From Marinovum sp034669705 (lineage in GTDB: Bacteria > Pseudomonadota > Alphaproteobacteria > Rhodobacterales > Rhodobacteraceae), in NCBI RefSeq assembly GCF_034669705.1, contig NZ_JAXMOR010000002.1:182932-246931 (forward strand): DNA of 64,000 nucleotides, given 5' to 3'. Within the stretch, counting starts at the first letter, position 1. The number at the start of each line of letters is the position of its first letter. A model generated the notes under the pieces. That model was not told where the DNA came from. It searched no databases and saw only the letters and a list, made by a program, of their open reading frames with translations. Positions 34,304 to 43,243 of this stretch are shown here, one piece after another. Both the position numbers and the translations under genes were made by a program.

Positions 34304-34510
34304 ATGGCAGACCGCAAAAGGTCACAGGACGGCGAACGCGAGACCGAGAAGTATATCGACGACGCCGCAACCCCCGGACAGCAAGGCCGCGCCGATGGCA
34401 ACCTCGAGCGCAAGGTCGGCACCCGCGATCTTCTGAAACAGGCCGAACAGGACAAGCCCGGCGTCACCCGTGTGCAAAAGCGCGACGAGCTCGACAAGGG
34501 AGGCTCCTGA
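34304..34510 (+). CDS. Small hydrophilic hypothetical protein, 68 residues
   Basis: A highly charged protein (about half D, E, K, R, Q or N) with no hydrophobic segment: it starts MADRKRSQDGERETEKY and ends KRDELDKGGS. The composition resembles disordered stress-associated proteins, but no family is recognised. AAAAGGAGG lies just upstream, one of the strongest ribosome sites in the window. One base separates its stop from the next start, so the pair forms an operon behind the GGAAC-type promoter. Confidence 0.8.
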   Translation: MADRKRSQDGERETEKYIDDAATPGQQGRADGNLERKVGTRDLLKQAEQDKPGVTRVQKRDELDKGGS

Positions 34511-34511
34511 G

Positions 34512-34967
34512 ATGGCAGAGATCGGAAACGGCACCTGGATCGTGGTGACCGACAGCGAAAAGGCGCTGTTCCTGCGCAACCTGACCGATCACGAGGACCC
34601 GCATCTCGAGGTGACGGACAAGGACGAACAGGACAACCCGTCCGACATCGAGCAATCCGCCAACCGGCCCGGCCGGATGAACGACACCGGCGTGCAGCAG
34701 CGCTCGGCGCTCGATGACACCGACTGGCACGAGCTGGCCAAGGAGCGCTTTGCCGCCGATCTGGCCGAAAAGCTCTATCAGGAGGCGCACAAGGGCCATT
34801 TCGAGCGGCTGATCCTCGTGGCTTCGCCGCAGGTGCTGGGCGATCTGCGCGCCGAGTTGCATCAGGAGGTGAGCGACAAGGTGGTCGCCGAAATCCCCAA
34901 GACGCTGACCAACCACCCGGTCCACAAGATCGAGGAACTGGTCAAAAAGGAGCTCGACGAGGCCTGA
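34512..34967 (+). CDS. Host attachment family protein
   Basis: A 151-residue cytoplasmic protein of the Host_attach (AtsE-like) family: it opens GTWIVVTDSEKALFLRN, continues HELAKERFAADLAEKLYQEAHKGHFERLILVASPQVLGDLR, and ends with VSDKVVAEIPKTLTNHPVHKIEELVKKEL. The family was named from plant-attachment studies, but its fold relates to eRF1-like domains and its biochemical role is not established. It may be stress-induced here, judged by the promoter. Confidence 0.85.
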   Translation: MAEIGNGTWIVVTDSEKALFLRNLTDHEDPHLEVTDKDEQDNPSDIEQSANRPGRMNDTGVQQRSALDDTDWHELAKERFAADLAEKLYQEAHKGHFERLILVASPQVLGDLRAELHQEVSDKVVAEIPKTLTNHPVHKIEELVKKELDEA

Positions 34968-34994
34968 CCGCGTCGGGACCGTAGTAGCGAGTGC

Positions 34995-35022
34995 TGGCCG
35001 GCCCCAAGGGGCTGGCCTTTTT
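34995..35022 (+). terminator. Rho-independent terminator after the host-attachment gene
   Basis: ggccggcccc aa ggggctggcc with a TTTTT run at 35018-35022, 28 bases after the stop. Confidence 0.9.
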
Positions 35023-35108
35023 CGTGCCCGCTGTGGGCCTGCGACCCTCGGTCACTGGCCCCGCGGCCGGCGGTGATTAGATATGATCGGAACGTGAGGA
35101 GACCTGCC

Positions 35109-35498
35109 ATGTCCGACCCCGCCGAAACCCGCGCGCTCTACAACAGCGATTGCCCGGTCTGCGATGCCGAGATGTGCAGCTATGCCGCCTATTCCGAGGC
35201 GCGCGGCCTGCCGATCGCCTTTGACGACCTCAACCGGATCGAGCTCGACCGCTGGGGCGTGAGCGAGGATGCGGCGACGCGGCTCTTGCACGTGCTGCAC
35301 CGGGGAGAGCTGCACATCGGCTTCGACGCCATGCTGGTGCTCTGGGACCAGATGCCGCGCTATCGCTGGCTGGCGAGGCTGGGGCGCCTGCCGGGGGTCT
35401 ACCCGATCTGTGACTGGATATACGCGCAGGTGGTGGCGCGCTGGATCTACCTGCGGCACCAGCGGCGCAAGGCCCGCGGGTTGCTGCGCAAGACATAG
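35109..35498 (+). CDS. DCC family thiol-disulfide oxidoreductase (DUF393)
   Basis: A 129-residue protein with the DCC motif YNSDCPVCDAEM (C15, C18) at the N-terminus, a thioredoxin-like fold and the family's aspartate-rich follow-up FDDLN. It ends in a basic helix. Function is predicted only at the level of redox chemistry. GAGGAGA precedes the ATG. It converges on rplQ. Confidence 0.88.
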   Translation: MSDPAETRALYNSDCPVCDAEMCSYAAYSEARGLPIAFDDLNRIELDRWGVSEDAATRLLHVLHRGELHIGFDAMLVLWDQMPRYRWLARLGRLPGVYPICDWIYAQVVARWIYLRHQRRKARGLLRKT

Positions 35499-35499
35499 A

Positions 35500-35521
35500 A
35501 AAGCCCGCCGAAGCGGGCTTG
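35500..35521. terminator. Bidirectional terminator between DCC gene and rplQ
   Basis: aagcccgc cgaa gcgggctt, a perfect stem with A and T runs, serving the plus-strand DCC gene (2 bases after its stop) and the minus-strand rplQ (26 bases after its stop, followed by TTTTCT). Confidence 0.85.
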
Positions 35522-35546
35522 TTCCGTTAGGCTTTCGGGGCGGGGT

Positions 35547-35966
35547 TTACTCGTCCGCCGCTTCCAGCTCGGCCAGGCGGGCCTTGTCGGCGGCGCCTTT
35601 GGCGTCGACATCGCGGTCGACCAGCTCGATGATCGCCATCGGCGCCATGTCACCATAGCGGAAGCCGGCCTTCAGGACGCGGGTGTAGCCCCCCTGACGC
35701 TCGGCGTAGCGTGGGCCGAGGATTTCAAAGAGCTTGGCGACGTCCTTGTCTTCCTTCAGGGCGGCGGCGGCCTGACGGCGGGCGTGGATATCGCCGCGCT
35801 TGCCGAGGGTGATCAGCTTTTCGACAACGCGTTTGAGTTCTTTTGCCTTGGGCAGGGTGGTCTTGATCTGCTCATGTTCGATGAGCGAGCCGGCCATGTT
35901 CGACAGGAGCGCCTTGCGGTGCTCGTGGGTGCGGTTCAGGCGGCGGTAACCTTTTGCGTGACGCAT
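35547..35966 (-). CDS. rplQ: 50S ribosomal protein L17
   Basis: 139 residues; begins MRHAKGYRRLNRTHEHRKAL and has the conserved LITTLPKAKELKRVVEKLITL-type region (here IKTTLPKAKELKRVVEKL). The C-terminal acidic extension ends ELEAADE. It is normally next to rpoA, but here 1.26 kb containing arsH separates them. Confidence 0.98.
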   Translation of the reverse strand: MRHAKGYRRLNRTHEHRKALLSNMAGSLIEHEQIKTTLPKAKELKRVVEKLITLGKRGDIHARRQAAAALKEDKDVAKLFEILGPRYAERQGGYTRVLKAGFRYGDMAPMAIIELVDRDVDAKGAADKARLAELEAADE

Positions 35967-36070
35967 GTATCTTGTCCTTCAATTGCCCTCTACGGGCGGT
36001 TTTGCTTTGTCTGTCCGGCGATGCGTGTCACCGGCTCTCCTTGGGGCGCGGAACGCCCGGAAAATGCAAA

Positions 36071-36085
36071 GGGCCCGAAGGCCCC
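36071..36085 (-). terminator. Hairpin downstream of arsH
   Basis: gggcc cgaa ggccc; on the minus strand it is followed by TTTGCATTTT, a loose U-rich tail. It lies between arsH and rplQ and would separate their transcripts. Confidence 0.5.
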
Positions 36086-36190
36086 GTCGCAACCCTCCGG
36101 ATCAAAGCCAGAGGGATGCGCGTCCTTAGCCGAAATGACCTCGCGGGGCAAGCCCCGGATTGGCGATGTGGTTGTCCCCTCCGCTGCCGC

Positions 36191-36335
36191 GCCCCGGACC
36201 CCGCTCCGGGGCCTCCTGGTGGGCAGCGAAGTGGTCGCGGATCAGCGTGCTCGACGCTCCCTGCCCCACACGCCCCGGACCCCGCTCGGGGGCCTGTTGA
36301 TGGTCGGCGAAGAGGTCCCGGATCAAGTCCGGGAC
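36191..36335. repeat. Cluster of short G/C palindromes
   Basis: Three units: gccccggaccccgctccggg (36191-36210, continuing gc), a near copy with ccccggaccccgctcggggg (36272-36291), and ggtcccggatcaagtccggg (36314-36333, continuing ac). The last differs by one base from 13112-13133. They are separated by similar words (ggcagcgaagtggtcgcgga and gtcggcgaagaggtcccgga), so two tandem units of about 80 bases may be present. Confidence 0.6.
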
Positions 36336-36346
36336 GGTGGTGCGTC

Positions 36347-37057
36347 TCAGATCGCCTGTTGGTTCACCCGCTTCGACAGTGCGGCCGCGCTTTCGACCCG
36401 TTCGCTGTAGCGATCGGTCAGGAGTTCCTTGAGATCGCGGGTCAGCAGGGTGAACTTCACCAGCTCCTCCATCACGTCGACGATCCGGTTGTAATAGGCC
36501 GAGGGCTTCATCCGCCCATCGCCGTCGAACTCGAGAAACGCTTTGGCGACCGAGCTCTGGTTGGGGATCGTCAGGCAGCGCATCCAGCGCCCCAGCACCC
36601 GCATCTGATTGACCGCGTTGAAGCTCTGCGAGCCGCCGGAGACCTGCATCACCGCCAGCGTCTTGCCCTGGGTCGGCCGCACCGCGCCCAGCGACAGCGG
36701 GATCCAGTCGATCTGCGCCTTCATGATGCCGGACATCGCGCCGTGCCGCTCCGGCGAACACCAGACCATACCCTCTGACCAGGTCACCAGGTCGCGCAGC
36801 TCCTGCACCTTGGGGTGGCTGGCCTCGGCATCATCAGGCAGCGGCAGGCCCGAGGGATCATAAGCCCGCGTCTCGCAACCCAGCCGCTGCAGGATGCGCG
36901 CGGCCTCCTCGTTGGCGAGGCGGGAATAGGAGGTCTGGCGCAGCGAGCCGTGCAGCAGCAGGATGCGCGGACTGTGCGTGGCCCGCAGCGGTGTACTGAG
37001 CGTCGCCGTGTCGGGCAGATGCAGCTGGCTGTCATCAAGCTGGGGGGTGTCGGACAT
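36347..37057 (-). CDS. arsH: Arsenical resistance protein ArsH
   Basis: A 236-residue NADPH-dependent FMN reductase/organoarsenical oxidase. Motifs are LLLHGSLRQTSYSRL (FMN phosphate loop, about 34-48), VWCSPERHGAMSGIMKAQIDWIPLS and GKTLAVMQVSGGSQSFNAVNQMR, all characteristic of ArsH rather than generic flavodoxins. It is inserted between rpoA and rplQ, with its own promoter and an operator-like dyad upstream. No arsR, arsB or arsC is nearby. Confidence 0.94.
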   Translation of the reverse strand: MSDTPQLDDSQLHLPDTATLSTPLRATHSPRILLLHGSLRQTSYSRLANEEAARILQRLGCETRAYDPSGLPLPDDAEASHPKVQELRDLVTWSEGMVWCSPERHGAMSGIMKAQIDWIPLSLGAVRPTQGKTLAVMQVSGGSQSFNAVNQMRVLGRWMRCLTIPNQSSVAKAFLEFDGDGRMKPSAYYNRIVDVMEELVKFTLLTRDLKELLTDRYSERVESAAALSKRVNQQAI

Positions 37058-37090
37058 TGGCGCGGCTCCTTCTTGCGATCGGTATCGGCG

Positions 37091-37119
37091 GATCTAGCCG
37101 GCCACAGAGGGTGGCGCAA
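37091..37119 (-). promoter_or_regulatory. Putative arsH promoter
   Basis: Minus strand TTGCGC (37114-37119), 17 bases, TAGATC (37091-37096), giving a start about 30 bases before the arsH ATG. Confidence 0.6.
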
Positions 37120-37149
37120 CCTTATTTCCATATTTCACGAAATAAAGGA
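37120..37149. promoter_or_regulatory. Operator-like A/T dyad upstream of arsH
   Basis: ccttatttc ... gaaataaagg forms a dyad around an inner tatttc-ac-gaaata inverted repeat. It abuts the -35 of the arsH promoter. Its A/T content stands out against the surroundings. ArsR-family repressors bind dyads of this general shape, but the regulator is not in the window. Confidence 0.55.
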
Positions 37150-37174
37150 TTACTGCGACCAGCCCACCAGCAAA

Positions 37175-37206
37175 GAAAAAGGGCAGGTGCTTGCGCCCTG
37201 CCCTTC
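37175..37206 (-). terminator. Rho-independent terminator after rpoA
   Basis: Minus strand AAGGGCAGG, 9-base loop, CCTGCCCTT followed by TTTC. It lies 23 bases after the rpoA stop and before arsH, so rpoA transcripts should largely end here rather than continue to rplQ. Confidence 0.85.
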
Positions 37207-37228
37207 CCCAATCTCTGTATCGCAAGAC

Positions 37229-38245
37229 TTAAAACGCGTCTTCGAACTTTTTCGCCAGGTCTTCGATGTTGTCCGGCGGCCAGTCCTCGACGTCCATCCC
37301 GAGATGCAGGCCCATGCCCGACAGTACTTCCTTGATCTCGTTGAGCGACTTGCGGCCAAAGTTCGGCGTGCGCAGCATCTCGGCCTCGGTCTTCTGAATG
37401 AGGTCGCCAATATACACAATATTGTCGTTTTTCAAGCAGTTGGCCGAACGCACAGACAGCTCGAGCTCGTCGACCTTCTTGAGCAGCAGCGGGTTGAACT
37501 CGAGACCGTCGTCATCGTCCTGACGGGTCGCCGATTCCGGCTCGTCGAAGTTGACGAAGATCGACAGCTGGTCCTGCAGGATGCGCGCGGCATAGGCCAC
37601 GGCGTCCTCGGGGGTGACCGAGCCGTCGGTGTCGATCTTCAGCGTCAGCTTGTCGTAGTCGAGAACCTGGCCTTCGCGGGTCGGCTGCACGTCGTAGGAG
37701 ACGCGTTTGACCGGCGAATAGATCGCATCGATCGGGATCAGGCCGATGGGGGCGTCTTCCGGCTTGTTCTTGTCGGCCGAGACATAGCCCTTGCCGGTGT
37801 TGACCGTCAGCTCCATGTAGACATCCGCGCCCTCGTCGAGGTGGCAGATCACGTGGTCCTTGTTCAGAACCTCGATGCCGGCGCTGTCCGAGATGTCGCC
37901 GGCAGTGACCACGCCCGGGCCCTTGGCATTGATCGACAGCCGCTTGGGGCCTTCGACTTCCATGCGCAGCGCGACGCCCTTGAGGTTCAGAACGATGTCT
38001 GTCACGTCTTCACGCACACCGGCCACGGACGAGAACTCGTGCAGCACGTTGTCGATCTGGACGGAGGTGATGGCCGCGCCTTGCAGCGACGACATCAGCA
38101 CGCGGCGCAGCGCGTTGCCGAGGGTGAGACCGAAGCCGCGCTCGAGAGGCTCGGCCACGGCGGTGGCCTGACGCGCGGGGTCGTTGCCAGGGCGGACCTC
38201 CAGCTGCGTCGGCTTGATCAGCTCGGCCCAATTCTTGTGGATCAT
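37229..38245 (-). CDS. rpoA: RNA polymerase subunit alpha
   Basis: 338 residues, the normal alphaproteobacterial length. It starts MIHKNWAELIKPTQLEV and has the assembly motif ERGFGLTLGNALRRVLMSSLQGAAI, a flexible linker and the C-terminal DNA-contact domain (LSVRSANCLKNDNIVYIGDL, then TPNFGRKSLNEIKEVLSGMGLHLGM). ATG 38245 follows GGAGGG. Confidence 0.99.
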   Translation of the reverse strand: MIHKNWAELIKPTQLEVRPGNDPARQATAVAEPLERGFGLTLGNALRRVLMSSLQGAAITSVQIDNVLHEFSSVAGVREDVTDIVLNLKGVALRMEVEGPKRLSINAKGPGVVTAGDISDSAGIEVLNKDHVICHLDEGADVYMELTVNTGKGYVSADKNKPEDAPIGLIPIDAIYSPVKRVSYDVQPTREGQVLDYDKLTLKIDTDGSVTPEDAVAYAARILQDQLSIFVNFDEPESATRQDDDDGLEFNPLLLKKVDELELSVRSANCLKNDNIVYIGDLIQKTEAEMLRTPNFGRKSLNEIKEVLSGMGLHLGMDVEDWPPDNIEDLAKKFEDAF

Positions 38246-38314
38246 GCGTCCCTCCATTCCTGCTCTTGCCCCATGTCCTAAAGGCGAAAGCGCCCGAGGT
38301 TAAAATGACGGAAT

Positions 38315-38339
38315 GGGGCCGAGCGGATGCCCGGCCCCA
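38315..38339. terminator. Stem-loop between rpsK and rpoA
   Basis: ggggccg / agcggatgcc / cggcccc, without a U run, in the 111-base gap. It may tune or process the rpsM-rpsK-rpoA message rather than stop it. Confidence 0.5.
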
Positions 38340-38356
38340 AACTTGATAGATATCGA

Positions 38357-38749
38357 TCAGACGCGACGACGCTTCGGCGGGCGGCAGCCGTTGTGGGCGA
38401 TCGGGGTCACATCACGGATCGAGGTGATGTTGAAGCCGATGGCAGCCAGGGCGCGGAGCGCCGATTCACGGCCGCCACCGGGGCCCTGAACTTCGACTTC
38501 CAGCGTCTTCATGCCGTGTTCCGCGGCCTTCTTGCCGGCGTCTTCCGCAGCCATCTGGGCCGCATAGGGGGTCGATTTCCGCGAGCCCTTGAAGCCCATG
38601 GTGCCGGCCGAGGACCATGCAATCGCATTGCCCTGCACGTCCGAGATCAGGATCTTGGTGTTGTTGAACGAAGAGTTCACATGCGCCACGCCTGTGGCGA
38701 TGTTCTTGGAGACCTTCTTCTTGCCTCCGCGACGGGTATCACGTGCCAT
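38357..38749 (-). CDS. rpsK: 30S ribosomal protein S11
   Basis: 130 residues; conserved FNNTKILISDVQGNAIAWSSAG and GPGGGRESALRAL, ending CRPPKRRRV. It lies 15 bases after rpsM. Confidence 0.99.
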   Translation of the reverse strand: MARDTRRGGKKKVSKNIATGVAHVNSSFNNTKILISDVQGNAIAWSSAGTMGFKGSRKSTPYAAQMAAEDAGKKAAEHGMKTLEVEVQGPGGGRESALRALAAIGFNITSIRDVTPIAHNGCRPPKRRRV

Positions 38750-38764
38750 GTTCTCAGACCTCCC

Positions 38765-39133
38765 TTACTTCTTCTTGCCGGCGATTGCTTTCGCCGGGCC
38801 CTTGCGCGTGCGCGCATTGGTGTGGGTCCGCTGACCGCGGACGGGGAGGTTGCGGCGATGACGCAGGCCACGGTAGCAGCCGAGGTCCATCAGGCGCTTG
38901 ATGTTCATCTGCACTTCGCGGCGCAGGTCGCCTTCGACGGTGAAGTTGGCGTCGATGTGCTCGCGCACGGCCAGGACTTCGGCGTCGGAAAGCTCGTTCA
39001 CGCGACGCGATGCGTCGATGTTCACGGCTTCACAGATTTTCTTGGCCGAGGTGTGGCCAATTCCGGTGATGTAGGTCAGGGCGATCGGGACCCGTTTGTG
39101 GGTCGGGATGTTAACGCCGGCGATACGTGCCAA
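38765..39133 (-). CDS. rpsM: 30S ribosomal protein S13
   Basis: 122 residues; starts MARIAGVNIPTHKRVPIAL and ends with the basic GLRHRRNLPVRGQRTHTNARTRKG-type tail. It is first in a three-gene unit rpsM-rpsK-rpoA, with its own promoter upstream at 39278-39306. Confidence 0.99.
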   Translation of the reverse strand: MARIAGVNIPTHKRVPIALTYITGIGHTSAKKICEAVNIDASRRVNELSDAEVLAVREHIDANFTVEGDLRREVQMNIKRLMDLGCYRGLRHRRNLPVRGQRTHTNARTRKGPAKAIAGKKK

Positions 39134-39397
39134 GTGTCACTTTCCTTTTGTTGCGGTTCCGTAGTGCCAGAACCTTTTTTCACAACGTAAGCCCGAGGCA
39201 TGGAGCACCCGGGCCGCAGCTGATGTCGAGGTGATGGATCCCCGAAAGGGAATCGCTCGCCATGGGCGAGATAGGGCTAACTATGGGCCTGAGAGGGCAT
39301 CGTCAACCCCCCTGTCAAGAGATTTCTTTCCCGGCGGGAATTGGCCCCTGCTCAGCCCTGTCGCCGCGCAGGGCGGAGCCGAAATCAACGGCGTCGT
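39134..39397 (-). other. rpsM leader and sulfotransferase 3' gap
   Basis: 264 bases. It holds the rpsM promoter, then a leader of roughly 140 bases with three hairpin-prone spots (ctcgccatgggcgag, tccccgaaaggga, and cccgaggc...gcacccggg). A structured ribosomal-protein leader of this kind could serve autoregulation, but I cannot match it to a known motif. Confidence 0.5.
39278..39306 (-). promoter_or_regulatory. Putative rpsM-rpsK-rpoA promoter
   Basis: Minus strand TTGACG (39301-39306), 17 bases, TAGTTA (39278-39283). A second TTGACA lies at 39313-39318. It is a strong candidate, placed between the sulfotransferase genes and rpsM. Confidence 0.75.
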
Positions 39398-40276
39398 TCA
39401 GCCCTCGACGACACGCTCCGGGTCATACCCGAAGAGTTCATAATCGCGGGCGTAGATGTCGCGGATCAACTGCCGACACTTGCTGTCAGCCAAAAAGGTA
39501 TTGCTGTCTCCGCTCGGCTGGCGATTACGGATATCGGCCACCAGCTCTTTGGGGAGAGGCCTGTCCAACGCTTTGCAGAGGTCCCGGTAAAAGGCCGGCA
39601 TGGCCTCAAGACGGCCAACGAGATCGGGCTTCAGAAGGTCGATCTGGGTGTTCCGCCATTGTGGCCGCCAGTGATTGTTGACCGAAACAATCCCTTCCTG
39701 CTCGCTTTCAACCTGAATGAATTCGAGGAATCTCTGGAAGCCATCAATTGTGCCAGGATGCCAATCCCAGTCGAACCCGGTCAGCGCCGAAAGGCGGATG
39801 CGATCGCGCAGCAGCTTTTCGCTCTGCTTTTCGTTGGACTGGCAGATATAGCGAAAGGACGACAAAACCCGACGAGCCGGCTCGCGGACGACCGTGAACG
39901 AGAAGGTTTTGGCCAGAAATTCGGGAATATTATCAATTCCTGGTAAATTCAACACCGGCTGGAATACATGCGCGGCCCGCATCTGGTGCAAAGCGGTATC
40001 GGGATTATGGTCGGCAGTCGTCTGCAGCTTCACCGAGAATGAAACCCCGAACTCCAAGGCAAACAGAAAGGAAAGCACCGAAGAGGAGCCCGCCTTGGCG
40101 TTCGTCTTGTACACCCAACTGCGATCTACCGGAACGTAGGTGGCCATAAGGAAGTTTTGCATCTCCCCTACCGTCTGGAACTGTTTCTTGTACGACGCAA
40201 AGATCTTCTGCGTTGCGGTCAGACGATCGCGGGCGTTGCGCGGCACCTCGTAGAAAACCCTGCCCTGTCCCGTCAA
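39398..40276 (-). CDS. Sulfotransferase family protein, first of a pair
   Basis: About 292 residues, cytoplasmic, of the Sulfotransfer_2 type. The PAPS phosphosulfate loop is YKTNAKAGSSSVLSFLF (K and SSS in place of K-A-x-T-S) and the 3'-phosphate region is FSFTVVREPARRVLSSFRYIC. Members transfer sulfate from PAPS to carbohydrates or lipids, often surface polysaccharides. Translation appears to begin at TTG 40276, eight bases after AGGAG. Base use is visibly richer in A/T than flanking ribosomal genes. It follows a second sulfotransferase by 28 bases. Confidence 0.82.
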   Translation of the reverse strand: MTGQGRVFYEVPRNARDRLTATQKIFASYKKQFQTVGEMQNFLMATYVPVDRSWVYKTNAKAGSSSVLSFLFALEFGVSFSVKLQTTADHNPDTALHQMRAAHVFQPVLNLPGIDNIPEFLAKTFSFTVVREPARRVLSSFRYICQSNEKQSEKLLRDRIRLSALTGFDWDWHPGTIDGFQRFLEFIQVESEQEGIVSVNNHWRPQWRNTQIDLLKPDLVGRLEAMPAFYRDLCKALDRPLPKELVADIRNRQPSGDSNTFLADSKCRQLIRDIYARDYELFGYDPERVVEG

Positions 40277-40304
40277 TTCACGAACTCCTAAAGTCTTGGC
40301 CCAG

Positions 40305-41000
40305 CTATTGCCGCGGACGCGTATCCGGTGTGTCAGGATAGTTGAAGCGTTCGAACACCCAGGCCATCCGGCGTCTCACTTTCTCGATCGTGTCCGGATC
40401 GAAGTATTCCGCAACCGCCTGACCGCGCCGGGCCGCTCCGGTATCCTTGGTGTGAGGTAGATGCAGGTAACGTTCGTCCAGCCCCAAGGTCTCTGCCACG
40501 CGCCCCAAGTCATTGCGCAGATGCTCGAACCGAACCACGTGGTCGATGATATACTCTCCATCGAGAAAAACGATCTCCCGGTCATCCGGCCAGTTCTGAT
40601 GCAGGATAAGGTCTCGGAAATAGGCCTTCAGTTCATCGAAGTTCGAGTAGGATCCCCGGCCCTGGTGCATCTGCCAATGGCAACGGGACACGAGTTGATC
40701 GAAAGGATTGCGAACGGTGGTAATCCGTGGATAGGCAAAGAAAGTTTCTCTACCCACCTTTTCCAGCACTTCGGCCGCACTCATATGGTTGAACCACTCG
40801 GCGTTGAGCCCGGTCAACTTCTTCTTCGGGATCTTCCGAGTTCCAATGATACCGTGCTCGCCTATCGTGGCCGGCACCGCCTCTTCCACCGGTGCTTCTA
40901 GGTCGGGAGAGCAATACGGTTGCAGTGCCATTTCCACGGAAGTCCCGGCAGTTTTGCGAGTCTTCAAGAATATGAAGCGGTTACGATGAGAAAGAAGCAA
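40305..41000 (-). CDS. Sulfotransferase family protein, second of a pair
   Basis: About 231 residues. The PAPS-binding loop FLKTRKTAGTSVEMAL (5'-PSB) is intact near residue 12 and RITTVRNPFDQLVSRCHWQ (3'-PB) follows. The protein lacks membrane helices or a signal. It has no ATG in the right place; TTG 41000 has AAGG six bases upstream and puts the PSB loop where expected. It is upstream of the other sulfotransferase in the same direction, 119 bases beyond adk, and has the same A/T-richer composition, so both probably arrived together. Confidence 0.82.
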   Translation of the reverse strand: MLLSHRNRFIFLKTRKTAGTSVEMALQPYCSPDLEAPVEEAVPATIGEHGIIGTRKIPKKKLTGLNAEWFNHMSAAEVLEKVGRETFFAYPRITTVRNPFDQLVSRCHWQMHQGRGSYSNFDELKAYFRDLILHQNWPDDREIVFLDGEYIIDHVVRFEHLRNDLGRVAETLGLDERYLHLPHTKDTGAARRGQAVAEYFDPDTIEKVRRRMAWVFERFNYPDTPDTRPRQ

Positions 41001-41119
41001 TTCGACCCTTGTCCTTCGACTTCGAGCGCAGGGTATCGCAGGCTTGGACCATTGTCACCGTACGCGCCTGGCAAAATCCGGTCGGAAATGACGCCACATC
41101 CCGGCCGGCTTGGAGTCGT

Positions 41120-41761
41120 TCAGCCAAGCTGGTTTGCGAGCGCGCCGGCAACAGCCTCGGGGCTGCCCATGCCGTCAATCGGGCGCAGCGTGCCCTTGCA
41201 GTGGTAATAGCCCACCAGCGGCGAGGTCTGCTTGTAATAGGCCATCAGCCGGGTGCGCAGGCTCTCTTCGTTGTCGTCGGCGCGGCGCTTTTGTTCGGTC
41301 GAGCCGCAGTTGGCGCAAGTGCCGTCGGCGGGCCAGGGCTTGGTCTGGTCGTTATAGACCTCGCCGCAGCCGCCACAGGTCGAACGCGCGGTGATGCGGG
41401 CCACCAGCGCCTCGTCGTCGACCTGCATCTCGATCACCGCATTGAGCCGCTTGTCATGCTTGGCCAGCAGCTCTTCGAGCGCGTCGGCCTGCGCCAGGGT
41501 GCGCGGAAAGCCGTCGAAGATGAAGCTGCCCTCGGGGTTGGCCTCAAGCTGCTCTTCGATCAGACCGATGACGATCTCGTCGGTCACCAGCTCGCCGCGG
41601 GCCATCACGCCGGCGACGCGCTTGCCCATCTCGGTGCCGCTTTCCTTGGCGTCGCGGAGCATGTCGCCGGTCGAGAGCTGGGTCATCTGGCGCTCGTCCA
41701 CCAGCTTGCGGGCCTGCGTGCCTTTACCTGCCCCCGGGGGCCCAAGAAGAATGATGTTCAT
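41120..41761 (-). CDS. adk: Adenylate kinase
   Basis: 213 residues; phosphoryl transfer between ATP and AMP. P-loop GPPGAGKGTQA, AMP site FDGFPRTLAQA, and a long LID with four zinc-type cysteines (C129, C132, C149, C152), as in many alphaproteobacteria. It is placed 6 bases after secY. Confidence 0.97.
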   Translation of the reverse strand: MNIILLGPPGAGKGTQARKLVDERQMTQLSTGDMLRDAKESGTEMGKRVAGVMARGELVTDEIVIGLIEEQLEANPEGSFIFDGFPRTLAQADALEELLAKHDKRLNAVIEMQVDDEALVARITARSTCGGCGEVYNDQTKPWPADGTCANCGSTEQKRRADDNEESLRTRLMAYYKQTSPLVGYYHCKGTLRPIDGMGSPEAVAGALANQLG

Positions 41762-41767
41762 GCGGGA

Positions 41768-43135
<1,368 letters not shown>

Positions 43136-43156
43136 GGCTCGTTAATCTCGCTCTAT

Positions 43157-43197
43157 GAAAACGCCGCCCAGAGCCGTTTTCCGGCGGGCGGCGTTTG
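43157..43197. terminator. Terminator-like hairpin between rplO and secY
   Basis: aaacgccgcc and ggcggcgttt pair around a central loop; on the minus strand the hairpin is followed by TTTTC. It lies 47 bases after the rplO stop inside what is normally a continuous unit, so it probably causes partial termination or attenuation before secY-adk. Confidence 0.7.
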
Positions 43198-43243
43198 GAA
43201 AACTGAAAGCTATGTAAGCGGCGAGAGCACCGCTCACAACCGC

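Larger units (their letters stand above)
35967..36346. other. 380-base gap between arsH and rplQ
   Basis: Contains a hairpin suited to ending arsH (36071-36085), a cluster of G/C palindromes (36191-36335), and the rplQ leader with GAAGGA before the ATG. No gene and no convincing rplQ promoter are seen by eye. Confidence 0.6.
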
